Below, piece after piece: positions 1-8,044 of a stretch of DNA of 16,974 nucleotides. The position numbers were made by a program, and so were the translations under genes. The stretch's first letter is position 1, and each line of letters begins with the position of its first letter. This DNA is from CAYSIX01 sp964431205 (GTDB lineage Bacteria; Planctomycetota; Phycisphaerae; Phycisphaerales; Phycisphaeraceae). The notes below the pieces were generated by a model. It searched no databases and was not told the origin of the DNA. It saw only the letters and a program-made list of their open reading frames with translations. The stretch lies in the NCBI GenBank assembly GCA_964431205.1, contig CAYSIX010000076.1, positions 1 through 16,974 of the forward strand, in the 5' to 3' direction.

Positions 1-585
1 GCCGCGACCGACGTGATGACCTGGTGGGGCCACTGCGCCCACGGCGACGTGCAGGACGCGATCGTGGACAAGGTGCATCGGCGCGTCCTCGAGGGCATGG
101 GCCTGATCGTGCTGCACTCGGGCCATTACTCGAAGATCTTCCGCAAGCTGATGGGCACGACCTGCTCGCTGCGCTGGCGCGAGGCGGCCGAGCGCGAGCG
201 GCTGTGGTGCGTCAATCCCGGCCACCCCATCGCCGACGGTTTGACCGACGAGTACTTCGAGCTCGAGCACACGGAGATGTACGGCGAGTACTTCGACATC
301 CCCGAGCCGGACGAGTTGGTGTTCATCAGTTGGTTCGAGGGCGGGGAGGTGTTCCGCTCGGGCTGCTGCTGGACGCGGGGCAAGGGCAAGGTCTTCTACT
401 TCCGCCCGGGGCACGAGACGTTCCCGATCTACTACGACGCGACGATCCGGCGGGTGCTGGCCAACGGCGTGCGGTACGTCGCGGCGCGGTCGAGCGCGCC
501 GGTGCGGCTGGACGCGCCGTGCATCAAGAACCCGCTGTCGCCCATCGCCGCCGCGCACGAGGTGGACGAGGCGCTGCACCGCTGA
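1..585 (+). CDS. ThuA-family (trehalose utilisation-like) protein, 5' truncated by window edge
   Basis: The reading frame is open from the first base and ends at TGA 583-585, so at least 194 residues are visible and the true start lies outside the window. The sequence matches what is known of the ThuA family, which has a class I glutamine-amidotransferase-like fold: a strand and turn GLIVLHSGHYS, a central NPGHPIADGL segment, ELEHTEMYGEYFDIPEPDEL, a WFEGGEVFRSG strand, and a conserved RPGHETFPIYY near the C-terminus. Members occur in sugar-catabolism loci, and some are linked to oxidation of trehalose or related disaccharides, but most have no assigned reaction. No signal peptide can be judged because the N-terminus is missing. 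It runs in the same direction as the GH38 gene but is separated from it by 1.2 kb of debris, so co-transcription is doubtful. The family call is firm; the substrate is unknown. Confidence 0.9.
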   Translation, partial: AATDVMTWWGHCAHGDVQDAIVDKVHRRVLEGMGLIVLHSGHYSKIFRKLMGTTCSLRWREAAERERLWCVNPGHPIADGLTDEYFELEHTEMYGEYFDIPEPDELVFISWFEGGEVFRSGCCWTRGKGKVFYFRPGHETFPIYYDATIRRVLANGVRYVAARSSAPVRLDAPCIKNPLSPIAAAHEVDEALHR

Positions 586-616
586 TTCGTCGTCGCGTGG
601 GGGTTTCGCCAACAAG

Positions 617-644
617 CCGGGCCCTGAGTGAAACGAAGGGCCGG
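617..644. repeat. REP-like imperfect inverted repeat downstream of the ThuA gene
   Basis: The arms CCGGGCCCT (617-625) and AGGGCCGG (637-644) face each other across an 11-nt loop GAGTGAAACGA, with one bulged G. A related half, CTTCGCTTCGCTTGGCTCAG, follows at about 653-672 and is roughly the reverse complement of the loop and left-arm region. Such CTGAG(T/C)GAA.CGAAG elements resemble repetitive extragenic palindromes. That it is a dispersed repeat is inferred from its form, because no second full copy lies in this window. Confidence 0.45.
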
Positions 645-716
645 ATCCGACGCTTCGCTTCGCTTGGCTCAGCGTTCGGCTTCGGCGCGCGTCGGCGGGG
701 CCGAAACCGCACGCCA

Positions 717-736
717 CCCCTTGCGATGACAAGGGG
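717..736. repeat. Perfect 7-bp-stem hairpin CCCCTTG / CAAGGGG
   Basis: CCCCTTG (717-723) and CAAGGGG (730-736) form a perfect stem around the hexamer CGATGA. It is followed by TTGCG rather than a T-run, so it is a poor intrinsic terminator. It could still shield the 3' end of the ThuA transcript, or it could be another REP-type element. Confidence 0.4.
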
Positions 737-1063
737 TTGCGTCGAGTGGCACATGGAGGATCCGAACTATCTTCCGCAAGTGATTGTGATAGCAGGGACA
801 TAGCGGCATCGGCCGAGCGAAGCGCTGCAGATTCCGGTGCAGTCGACCTGCCGCAAGCCCATCATGACCCGGAATTGACCCGGTTGCTGGATCGCTGGCC
901 ACGCCTCCGCGCTCGAACAAAGCAGGCCATCCTGATGCTCGCAAACGCCGACCGAGCGACGTCGAGTGAAGGACGAGGCCGGACGTTCACTGGCCGGCCG
1001 CACGGCCAACCGAACGCGAGAAACCCTCAGCGGTACGCGGAGTTCCGCTGGTCGGCCGTCTAG
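737..1063 (+). pseudogene. Probable remnant of a recombinase-type C-terminal tail
   Basis: One frame is open from GTG 737 to TAG 1061-1063 (108 codons). Its middle part, from the GAC codon at 866, reads DPELTRLLDRWPRLRARTKQ then AILMLANA, preceded by an Ala/Ser-rich stretch. From memory, this 'D-P-E-L-x-x-L-x-x-x-W-P-x-L-x-x-x-x-K/R-x-x-I-L-x-L' pattern ends many recombinase or integrase-associated proteins in planctomycetes. No catalytic domain precedes it, and the residues on both sides are Arg/Gly-rich out-of-frame-looking sequence. I read it as a stranded 3' end of a lost mobile-element gene. It is also possible that the peptide is a short unrecognised gene. Confidence 0.35.
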
Positions 1064-1201
1064 AAAACCACATGGCTCGGAGTTGAGACGGCCAGCGAGA
1101 GGTCGATTGCCCCTGGCGGATACGCGGCCGTCGTCGAGCGACCGAACGAGTCACGATCCCGGGACGGGCGGGGGGAGGGGTCCCCAAGTTGTTGGTGATC
1201 C

Positions 1202-1589
1202 TTGAAACCGACGTTGGCCGTGAAGACTTGCGAACACCTCGCGGTCGATGACTGCTACGAACTCGGCCGCCTCGGCCACGTCAGCCGCAACATTCAGATC
1301 ACGAACCTGAACCTGCTCGCCCCGATATCCAGGAGGCGATCCTCGACCTCCCGCGCGTGCCGTCACCGTCGCCAAGATCACGAACCATCGCACGCCGCTC
1401 ATGCGCAACGACCTGGACCTCCCATCGCACGTGGCCCGTGACCTTCAGGACCGCGTCAATACAGCACATCGCACCGCCTCGATTGACGAACTGCGGGGCA
1501 GCGGGCAAGACCGAGAACCGGGTGGTAAGCGTGCACCTGGGTTAGGCGACGCTCCCACCCCGGGGGTTTCACACGCTGCTCGACGGTGA
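1202..1589 (+). pseudogene. Frameshifted remnant of a small helix-turn-helix protein of recombinase-associated type
   Basis: In the frame beginning near 1202 the peptide reads YELGRLGHVSRNIQITNLNL then LAP, after which the frame breaks. One base lower, at 1324, it resumes as DIQEAILDLPR. From 1359 the third frame continues as AVTVAKITNHRTPLMRNDLD and stays open to 1589. Joined, it gives the 'ELARLGHVSRxxxxQIxNLNLLAPDIQEAIL' segment. I know this from the C-terminal helix-turn-helix region of serine recombinases and from small recombinase-associated planctomycete proteins. Two shifts within 40 bases make a working gene unlikely. Together with the remnant at 737-1063 it suggests an old mobile-element insertion that has decayed. 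Confidence 0.5.
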
Positions 1590-1810
1590 GTTGTAGCTGC
1601 CCGAGAATACCTGGGACGGCGCTCCGCAGCGGCGATGCGAAACCGGCAACCCCGACGAGCTGTGCGTGACGCCTGCGGCGGTGTCCAAGTGGGTGAAGGA
1701 TCGCCAGGCGTTCGCCGGGATCGTGATTCTCGATGGAGTCGATATCATGCCGCCCTCGCGGGTGGCGTCCGGCGTACGGCACGCCGCCGCGCATTCCTTG
1801 AGCAAGCGTC
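1590..1810 (+). other. Non-coding or eroded stretch before the GH38 gene, with a short HTH-like peptide
   Basis: No intact gene is visible. The frame at 1660-1743 reads ELCVTPAAVSKWVKDRQAFA, which resembles the helix-turn-helix core 'LGVTPAAVSKWV' of Cro-like or phage-type regulators. It has no convincing start or body and runs out of register into the GH38 start region. It may be a third piece of the same decayed element. I see no sigma70-type promoter and only a weak Shine-Dalgarno candidate (GAGCAAG) before the GH38 start. Confidence 0.3.
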
Positions 1811-4285
1811 ATGGCGTCGACACCATCGCGGGCCTGGCAAGTCCTGCTGATCCACCACGCCCACACGGACATCGGGTACACCGACGGCCAGCGACGGATC
1901 GAGCGGTCTCACCGGCAATACCTCGACCGCGTGCTCGAGCTGCGGCGGCGCGCCCGCGAGCCGGGCGATGAGTCGCTGCGCGGCTTCCGCTGGTCCAGCG
2001 AGTGCTACTGGTCGATCGAGTCGTGGTTGCGCCACGCCGACGGCGACCGGGCCGACGAGATGGCCGAGGCGATCCGTGATGGCACGATCGGCCTGTCGGC
2101 GACGTACCTGCACTTCAACGAGCTGATCGACCGGCCGTTTCTGCTCGAGACGACGCGGCGGGCGGTGGACTACGGTCGTTCGATCGGCGTCGGGGTGGAC
2201 AGCGCGCTGTCGGCCGATATCAACGGGTTTTCCTGGGGATACGCCGACGTGCTCGCCGAGCTGGGCGTGCGGAACCTGATGGTCTGCTCGCACGCGCACC
2301 ACGGGCTGGCGGCGATCGGGCGGCGGCAGGCGGCGTTCCGCTGGGTCGCGCCGTCCGGGGCCGAGGTGCTGGTCTGGAACGGCGAGCACTACATGCTCGG
2401 GAACGTGATGGGCCTGTGCCCCGGCGCGCTGCTGTCGTACACGTTCCGCGACGAGCTGCGCCCCGGCGCGGGCTCGCCGGATCATCTTTTCTACGCCGAG
2501 CGCCGCCTGCCGCGCTACCTCGCGCAGCTCGAGGCCGACGGATATCCCTACGACTTCGTGCCGCTCAACGTCGCGGGCATGACGACCGACAACGCGCCGC
2601 CGAACCCCGAGATCGCGTGGTTCATCGCGCGCTGGAACGAGAGGCACGGCGATCGGATCAAGCTGAGCATGACCACGCCCAGCGCGTTCTTTGCGCGCCT
2701 GCGCGAAGCGGCCGAGCCGATCCCCAGCCACGCCGGCGACTGGCCCGACTGGTGGTCGGACGGGTTGGCGGCCAGCCCGGATCCGACGCGCCAGTTCCGC
2801 GACGCCCAGCGCTGGTACCGTGCGATCCTCGAGGATCCCGAGCTGGCGGCGACGCTCGCGGACCCGCGACGCGCTGAGATCGAGTCGCTGCTGCCGCTGT
2901 ACCCCGAGCACACGTTCAGCCACCGCGACTCGATGTGGCGGCCGTGGGACCGCGCGGTGAGGCGGATCGCCGGGCAGAAACAGTCGATCGCGTACCGGCT
3001 CGCCGGCGCGGTCGAGCAGGCGATGGACGAGGCGCAGGTCGCGTTGGGGCAGGTCGGGCCGCGTCCCGGTCGGGCGCTGCGGTACCGGGTGATGAACCCG
3101 TCGGCGGCGTCGGTGCGCGACGTGGCGTGGCTGGAGCTGGAGGAGCTGGAGCACGACGTGGCGCCGCTGGCGGCGGAGGTCTGGCGTGTCGGGGGCGAGG
3201 CGCCGCTGGCGCATCAGGTCCGGTCGGGGTTGCACGGCGTGGCGTACGGCGTGCGGCTGGACCTGGGCCCGCACGAGCGGTGCACGCTGGAGCTTCGGCC
3301 GGGCCGACCGACGCTGCGTCACGACCGCCGGGTGTTCAGCGATCAGGCGGCGCTGCCGGGCGGCGTGCCGGACGCCGTGGGCATCGAGGCCCAAGCGGAA
3401 GCCGGCGCGAACGCCGACGGGTCGCTCGGCGTGCGCCTCGTGACGCCGAGCACGGCGATCGCCTGCGAAGCGCCGATCGGGGTGACGCGGTGGATCGATC
3501 GCGGCACGGGACGGTCGCTGCTGCGGCGGGACGCGCCGCACCCGCCGTTCACGCCGGTGTACGAGGTCACGCCGGTCGAACCCGTGGACGACGCGGCGGC
3601 CCAGGTGCGCGCCCGCGGCGCGATGGGTCGCAACCGCAAGGGGCGGGACGTGCGGCGATGCGTCGGCGAGCTGATCGACGCGCAGCTCGTCGAAGCCGGG
3701 CCGCTCTACACCACGGCACGACTGCGATTCCGCGTCGAGGGCGTCGAGTTGTACCACGTGCTTCTGGCCGCGTGGGCGGACCTGCCGCGGGTGGACGTGG
3801 CGGTGCGGATGAACAAGCAGTCGGCGTGGTCGCCGGAGAACCTGTACGTGGCGCTGCCGCTGGGAACGGGGCTGGACGGGCAGGAGCTGTGGCTCGACAA
3901 GGCCGGGGCGATGGTTCGGCCGTGGCGTGACCAGTTGCCCGACACGCTGACCGACTTTTACAGCGTGCAGGAGGGGTTCTGCTGGCGGGCGGAGGGGTTC
4001 GGGCTGGTTGTCTCGACGCCGGACACGCCGCTGCTGCAGCTCGGCCCGCTCGAGCACGGCCAGCGCCGCCTCATGGGCCACCCGGGGCTGTCGGACGCGC
4101 CGATGCACGCGTACGGTTGGCTCATGACCAACTACTGGGAAACCAACTTCGAGGCGAGCCTGGGCGGGTTCTATGAGTTTCGGTACCGCGTCGAGTGGGG
4201 CGAGCACCTGGCCGAGCCGGGTGCGTCGCTTGCGCGGTGCCGGGCGTTGAACCTCGGCCTGCCCAGCTTCCGCGTGGACGAGTGA
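1811..4285 (+). CDS. Glycoside hydrolase family 38-type (alpha-mannosidase-like) protein
   Basis: This is an 824-residue protein starting at ATG 1811, directly before the first conserved strand WQVLLIHHAHTDIGYT, which supports the start. GH38 enzymes are zinc-dependent retaining alpha-mannosidases. The H-x-D zinc pair is visible as H18 and D20. The likely nucleophile is D136 in SADINGFSWGY, and a further histidine-rich motif EHTFSH lies at residues 366-371. The remaining half fits the helical and beta-sandwich regions of the family. There is no signal peptide, so it should act in the cytoplasm on imported oligosaccharides. The nucleophile motif 'D-I-N-G-F-S-W-G' differs from the D-x-F-G-H form of classic alpha-mannosidases, so another sugar specificity is possible. 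It converges on the GH2 gene with 46 bp between the stop codons and no obvious terminator. Confidence 0.82.
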   Translation: MASTPSRAWQVLLIHHAHTDIGYTDGQRRIERSHRQYLDRVLELRRRAREPGDESLRGFRWSSECYWSIESWLRHADGDRADEMAEAIRDGTIGLSATYLHFNELIDRPFLLETTRRAVDYGRSIGVGVDSALSADINGFSWGYADVLAELGVRNLMVCSHAHHGLAAIGRRQAAFRWVAPSGAEVLVWNGEHYMLGNVMGLCPGALLSYTFRDELRPGAGSPDHLFYAERRLPRYLAQLEADGYPYDFVPLNVAGMTTDNAPPNPEIAWFIARWNERHGDRIKLSMTTPSAFFARLREAAEPIPSHAGDWPDWWSDGLAASPDPTRQFRDAQRWYRAILEDPELAATLADPRRAEIESLLPLYPEHTFSHRDSMWRPWDRAVRRIAGQKQSIAYRLAGAVEQAMDEAQVALGQVGPRPGRALRYRVMNPSAASVRDVAWLELEELEHDVAPLAAEVWRVGGEAPLAHQVRSGLHGVAYGVRLDLGPHERCTLELRPGRPTLRHDRRVFSDQAALPGGVPDAVGIEAQAEAGANADGSLGVRLVTPSTAIACEAPIGVTRWIDRGTGRSLLRRDAPHPPFTPVYEVTPVEPVDDAAAQVRARGAMGRNRKGRDVRRCVGELIDAQLVEAGPLYTTARLRFRVEGVELYHVLLAAWADLPRVDVAVRMNKQSAWSPENLYVALPLGTGLDGQELWLDKAGAMVRPWRDQLPDTLTDFYSVQEGFCWRAEGFGLVVSTPDTPLLQLGPLEHGQRRLMGHPGLSDAPMHAYGWLMTNYWETNFEASLGGFYEFRYRVEWGEHLAEPGASLARCRALNLGLPSFRVDE

Positions 4286-4331
4286 TGGCGCACGCCCGCC
4301 GCCCCGAACGACGAAGGTCGCCGCCGGCGGA

Positions 4332-6230
4332 TCAGCGTCGGTCGGTGGATTCGGCGGCGCCGCCGGGCGACGCGGCGCCGACGCCGCTGGGCGCACCGCG
4401 CCGCGATCGAGGGGGGACGACCACGACCGCGGGCGCCGCCTTGGCGTCCGACGGCGTTTCGTCGTCGGCCTGTTCGATCGCCGCCGGCCGCTGCTGGACC
4501 TGCCGCAGCCTCGCCAGGTCGAACTTCGCCCGCCGATCGAAGAAGAACACGCCGTTCTGTTCCTGGAAGACGTCGGTGAGCTGCGTGTAGCAGTAGCCGA
4601 ACATGTGCGGGTGGTCGAGCAGGGCGTCGCAGAGCCCGCGGAAGCGTTCGTGGAACTCGTCGACGGTGCGCGGTCGATCGCCGTAGCCCCAGGAGTCGGC
4701 GTCGTTCGCCTGCTCCGGGTTCCACCATGTACCGCCGAACTCGCTGACGAAGAACGGCTGGCCGCGGTAGGGGATGGACCAGGGCCGATCGGCCGGCCCG
4801 TTGATGCGCGGCTTGCCGCGCGCCAGGTTCTTGTAGTGCTCGGCGAAGGCGGCGGGGTCCTGCTCGTAGTCGTGGCTGTCGTAGATGTCGGACTCGGGCA
4901 CGAGGTGCGCGCCGCCGGAGGCGTCGAGCACGGGCCGGGTCGGGTCGATCGCCCTGGCGGCCAGCACCGTGCCGCGGGTCAGGTCCTCCAGGCCGCTGAT
5001 CCGGTCGGTGATTGGCACGTGCCACGTCTCGTTGAGCGCGCACCAGCCGACGAGGCAGGGGTGCGAGCGGTCGCGCTGCAGGACCTCGAGCCACTGGGTC
5101 AGGTACGTCGCCGGCGGGTTGATCTTGTCGATGCCCCAGTCGCCGAACTCGCCCCAGCACAGGTAGCCGAGCCGATCGGCGTGATACAGGAACCGCTCCT
5201 CGAAGACTTTCTGGTGAAGCCGTGCGCCGTTGAAGCCGGCCTCCTGCGCGAGCGTGATGTCCCGCTGCAGGGCCTCGTCGCTGGGCGCGGTCATGATCCC
5301 GTCGGGGTAGTAGCCCTGGTCGAGCACGAGCCGCTGGAACACCGCGCGGCCGTTGAGCTTCACCGCCGCACCCTCGATCGTGACGCTGCGCAGGCCCGCG
5401 TAGCTCATCGCCCGGTCGATCACCTCGCCGGTTTCGTCGAGCAGCTCGAGCGTCAGGTCGTAGAGGAACGGGTCGTCGGGCGACCACAATCGGCGGTGCT
5501 CGGGCGGGATCGGCAGCGTCAGCCTTGGGCACAGGTCGCGGTCGGTGTGGATCGTCTGCGTCGCCACCGTCCGCCCATGCGCCAGCAGCGTGACACGCAG
5601 GCGCACGCCGTCACGGGGCCCGCGGATCGGCTGCTCGACGTGGAAGCACGAGCCGGCCACGTCCGGCGTCACGACGGGTCGCTCCAGCCGCGTCTTCGGC
5701 ACCGGCTCGAGCCAGACCGTCTGCCAGATCCCCGTCGTCCGCGTGTACTCGCACGCGTGGTTGTGGTACTCGGCGGACTGCTTGCCCCGCGGCTTCAGCT
5801 CACGCATGTCGTCGCGGGCGCGGACCACGATCGTCGCCATATCGCCCGGCTCGACCACGCCCGCCAGCTCGCACGTGAATCCGCACCACCCGCCTCGGTG
5901 CCGGCCGACCTCCACGCCGTTGACCCAAACCGTCGCGTCGTAGTCCACCGCCTGGAAGTGCAGCAGCACGTCGCGCCCGCGCCACGCCGCCGGCACCGGG
6001 ACCTGACGCCGGTACCACACCGCCTGCATGAAGTCCGTGTGCCCGACGCCGGACAGCTCGGACTCGGGGCAGAACGGCACGACGATCCGGTCGCGCAGCG
6101 CGCGGTCCTTCAGCCCGCGCTCGACGCCGCTGTCGCTCGGGTCAATCTCGAACGCCCACGGGCCGTTGAGGCACAGCCAGTCTTCGCGGACGAACTGCGG
6201 GCGGGGGTACTCGGCTCGGGGTATCGACAT
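4332..6230 (-). CDS. Glycoside hydrolase family 2 protein (beta-galactosidase/glucuronidase-like)
   Basis: The 632-residue enzyme has the GH2 order: an N-terminal jelly-roll (about 10-175, with LNGPWAFEID, YDATVWVNGVEVGRHRGG and TTGIWQTVWLEP), an immunoglobulin-like domain (about 180-280, LWSPDDPFLYDLTLEL), then a TIM barrel. The acid/base is E401 in ALNETWH and the nucleophile is E497 in FVSEFGG, both in the family positions. The last 55 or so residues are an Ala/Pro/Arg-rich tail with no visible fold. ATG 6230 is chosen because GAGGA lies just upstream; a TTG at 6254 is the only longer option. No signal peptide is seen, so action is cytoplasmic. It is the last gene of the transport operon, 30 bp after the second permease. 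Exact sugar specificity (galactose, glucuronic acid, mannose or arabinose) cannot be decided. Confidence 0.9.
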   Translation of the reverse strand: MSIPRAEYPRPQFVREDWLCLNGPWAFEIDPSDSGVERGLKDRALRDRIVVPFCPESELSGVGHTDFMQAVWYRRQVPVPAAWRGRDVLLHFQAVDYDATVWVNGVEVGRHRGGWCGFTCELAGVVEPGDMATIVVRARDDMRELKPRGKQSAEYHNHACEYTRTTGIWQTVWLEPVPKTRLERPVVTPDVAGSCFHVEQPIRGPRDGVRLRVTLLAHGRTVATQTIHTDRDLCPRLTLPIPPEHRRLWSPDDPFLYDLTLELLDETGEVIDRAMSYAGLRSVTIEGAAVKLNGRAVFQRLVLDQGYYPDGIMTAPSDEALQRDITLAQEAGFNGARLHQKVFEERFLYHADRLGYLCWGEFGDWGIDKINPPATYLTQWLEVLQRDRSHPCLVGWCALNETWHVPITDRISGLEDLTRGTVLAARAIDPTRPVLDASGGAHLVPESDIYDSHDYEQDPAAFAEHYKNLARGKPRINGPADRPWSIPYRGQPFFVSEFGGTWWNPEQANDADSWGYGDRPRTVDEFHERFRGLCDALLDHPHMFGYCYTQLTDVFQEQNGVFFFDRRAKFDLARLRQVQQRPAAIEQADDETPSDAKAAPAVVVVPPRSRRGAPSGVGAASPGGAAESTDRR

Positions 6231-6260
6231 CTCGGTTCCTCGGTTGCGGTTCAAACGAAT

Positions 6261-7082
6261 TCACTCCTTGAGTCCGGACAGGGCGATGCCCCGGACGATG
6301 TGGCGCTGGAAGATCAGGAACACGATCAGCGCGGGCGCGGTGGCGATGGTGCTGGCCGCCAGCGTCAGGCTGTACTCGTCGTAGTAGGACGCCTGGAACA
6401 GGGCGATGCCGACCGGGAGGGTGAACTTGTCGGCCGAGTCGAGGTAGACCAGCGGGCCGACGAAGTCGTTCCAGGCGCCGATGAAGGTGAAGATGCCGAG
6501 CGTGGCCAGCGCCGGGCGGGACAGCGGCATGATGACGCGCCAGTAGATGCCGAAGCGCGTGCAGCCGTCGATGGCGGCGGCCTCCTCGAGGTCGCGGGGG
6601 ATGTCGCGGAAGAACTGGTGAAGCAAAAACACGCCGAACGCGTTGGCGCCGGCCGGGACGATCAGCGCCCAGTACGTGTCCAGCCAGCCCAGGGCGTTGA
6701 GGATCAGGTACATCGGCACCAGCAGCAACTGACCGGGGACCATGAGCGTGGCGACGATGACGGCAAAGACGACGCGCTTGCCCGGCAGGTCCAGCCGCGC
6801 CAACGCGTAGGCCGCCAGCGAATCGACCGCCAGCACCAGCGCCGTCACGGCGCCGGAGATGAACAGGCTGTTGAACAGCCAGCGGAGCAGGGGCGCCTCG
6901 GCCGCGTGCGCCAGCAGCTTCTGGTAGTTGCCCAGCGTCCAGTCCGACGGCAGCAGCCCCTCGAAGTGCACGATCTCGTGCTCGGGCTTGAACGAGGTCA
7001 GGAAGATGATCGCCACCGGCAGCAGGAACGCCACCGCGCCGATCAGCATCAGAACCTCGACCCAGGCGTCCCGCCACTTCAC
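6261..7082 (-). CDS. Carbohydrate ABC transporter permease, MalG type
   Basis: This is a 273-residue inner-membrane subunit of a CUT1-type sugar importer. The start is the GTG at 7082-7080, which overlaps the stop of the preceding permease gene as GTGA; MalG proteins begin just so, with one hydrophobic helix (LMLIGAVAFLLPVAIIFLTSF). Six hydrophobic segments are visible. The cytoplasmic loop that contacts the ATPase carries the EAA motif from E167 (EAAAIDGCTRFGIYWRVIMP). The C-terminus FQRHIVRGIALSGLKE is typical of the family. The frame is open a further 239 codons upstream, but that part is only antisense-like shadow over the other permease. The four-base overlap suggests translational coupling. 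Confidence 0.95.
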   Translation of the reverse strand: MKWRDAWVEVLMLIGAVAFLLPVAIIFLTSFKPEHEIVHFEGLLPSDWTLGNYQKLLAHAAEAPLLRWLFNSLFISGAVTALVLAVDSLAAYALARLDLPGKRVVFAVIVATLMVPGQLLLVPMYLILNALGWLDTYWALIVPAGANAFGVFLLHQFFRDIPRDLEEAAAIDGCTRFGIYWRVIMPLSRPALATLGIFTFIGAWNDFVGPLVYLDSADKFTLPVGIALFQASYYDEYSLTLAASTIATAPALIVFLIFQRHIVRGIALSGLKE

Positions 7083-8044
7083 GTCCGCGCCCTCCACGCC
7101 CGGAACTGAACGATCGACACGACCGCGATGATCACGAACAGCAGCCAGCTCATCGCCGCGCCGTAGCCCATCCGATAGTTCATGAACGCGATCTGGTAGA
7201 TGTAGTGCATCAGCACGCGGGTCGAGAGCTCCGGCCCGCCCTGCGTGACCAGGAACGTCTGCCCGAAGACCTGGAACGACGCGATCAGGTTCATCACGAT
7301 CACGAACAGCAGCGTCGGGCGGAGCAGCGGCAGCGTGATGTACCAGAACCGCTTCCAGCCGGTCACGCCGTCGATCGCGCCCGCCTCGTAGTACGGCGTG
7401 GGGATCTGCTGCAGCCCGGCGAGCAGGATCACGGCCGGCCCGCCCACCGTCCACCACACCGTCATCAGCACGATCGAAACCATCGCCCAGCCCGGCTCGG
7501 TCAGCCACGGCGCCGACAGGCCCACCTCGCCCAGGTACGCGTTGAACAGACCGAACGACGGGTTGAGAAACCAACGCCACAGGATCGCCACGACCGTGAT
7601 GTTCAGCATCAGCGGCACGATGAACGCCGCGCGGTACCACGCCTGCCGGTGCTTGAGCGCACACAACCCCAGCGCGACCAGCAGCGCGAGCACGACCGTC
7701 GTCGGCACCGTCAGCACCACGAACCAGACCGTCGCGCGCACGGCGGACCAGAAGTACGCGTCGGCGAACGCCTCGGCGTAGTTGCCCAGGCCCACCCACC
7801 GCGGCGGCAGCGGCGAGAGCATCTCCCAGCGCACGAAGCTCAGACCGAACCCGAAGCCCAGCGGCAGCAGCAGGAACGCCGCCATCAGCGCCAGGTACGG
7901 CGCGGCAAACGCGTAGCCCGAGAGGCGATGCATCCGCCGACGCCAGCGCGCCCGGCCCGCACGCGGCCGCGTCGCGGCCACTGCCGCCGCGCCCGCGCGC
8001 CCGGCCGTCACCCCCTGCGCCGGTGTGGTCCCGTAGCCCGTCAT
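7079..8044 (-). CDS. Carbohydrate ABC transporter permease, MalF/UgpA type
   Basis: This is a 321-residue partner permease of the same importer. A basic, Ala/Arg-rich N-terminal arm of about 40 residues precedes the first membrane helix (YAFAAPYLALMAAFLLLPLG). Further hydrophobic helices follow (for example WFVVLTVPTTVVLALLVALG), and the EAA motif starts at E220 (EAGAIDGVTGWKRFWYITLP). The ATG at 8044-8042 overlaps the stop of the GH43 gene as ATGA. No ATPase gene lies beside the permeases, as is common for CUT1 systems that share one MalK/MsmX-like ATPase. The matching binding protein is probably the lipoprotein at 14315-15616. Confidence 0.95.
   Translation of the reverse strand: MTGYGTTPAQGVTAGRAGAAAVAATRPRAGRARWRRRMHRLSGYAFAAPYLALMAAFLLLPLGFGFGLSFVRWEMLSPLPPRWVGLGNYAEAFADAYFWSAVRATVWFVVLTVPTTVVLALLVALGLCALKHRQAWYRAAFIVPLMLNITVVAILWRWFLNPSFGLFNAYLGEVGLSAPWLTEPGWAMVSIVLMTVWWTVGGPAVILLAGLQQIPTPYYEAGAIDGVTGWKRFWYITLPLLRPTLLFVIVMNLIASFQVFGQTFLVTQGGPELSTRVLMHYIYQIAFMNYRMGYGAAMSWLLFVIIAVVSIVQFRAWRART

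Noticed and set aside
4286..4331. A terminator between the converging GH38 and GH2 genes
   Set aside because: Only the short self-complementary CCGCCGGCGG (4321-4330) is present, without loop or T-run.
1745..4396. An 883-codon open frame on the minus strand opposite the GH38 gene
   Set aside because: Its translation is Arg/His/Pro/Val-rich low-complexity sequence with no family motif, while the plus strand carries a clear GH38 protein. Long antisense frames are expected at this GC content.
4605..7109. An 834-codon plus-strand frame opposite the GH2 and permease genes
   Set aside because: It spans two genes and their gap and has biased, motif-free composition; the minus-strand genes have catalytic and EAA motifs.
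7083..7799. A 239-residue N-terminal extension of the MalG-type permease
   Set aside because: It lies over the other permease in another frame, is Arg/Gly/Val-rich and is not seen in the family; the GTG at 7082 fits the family length.
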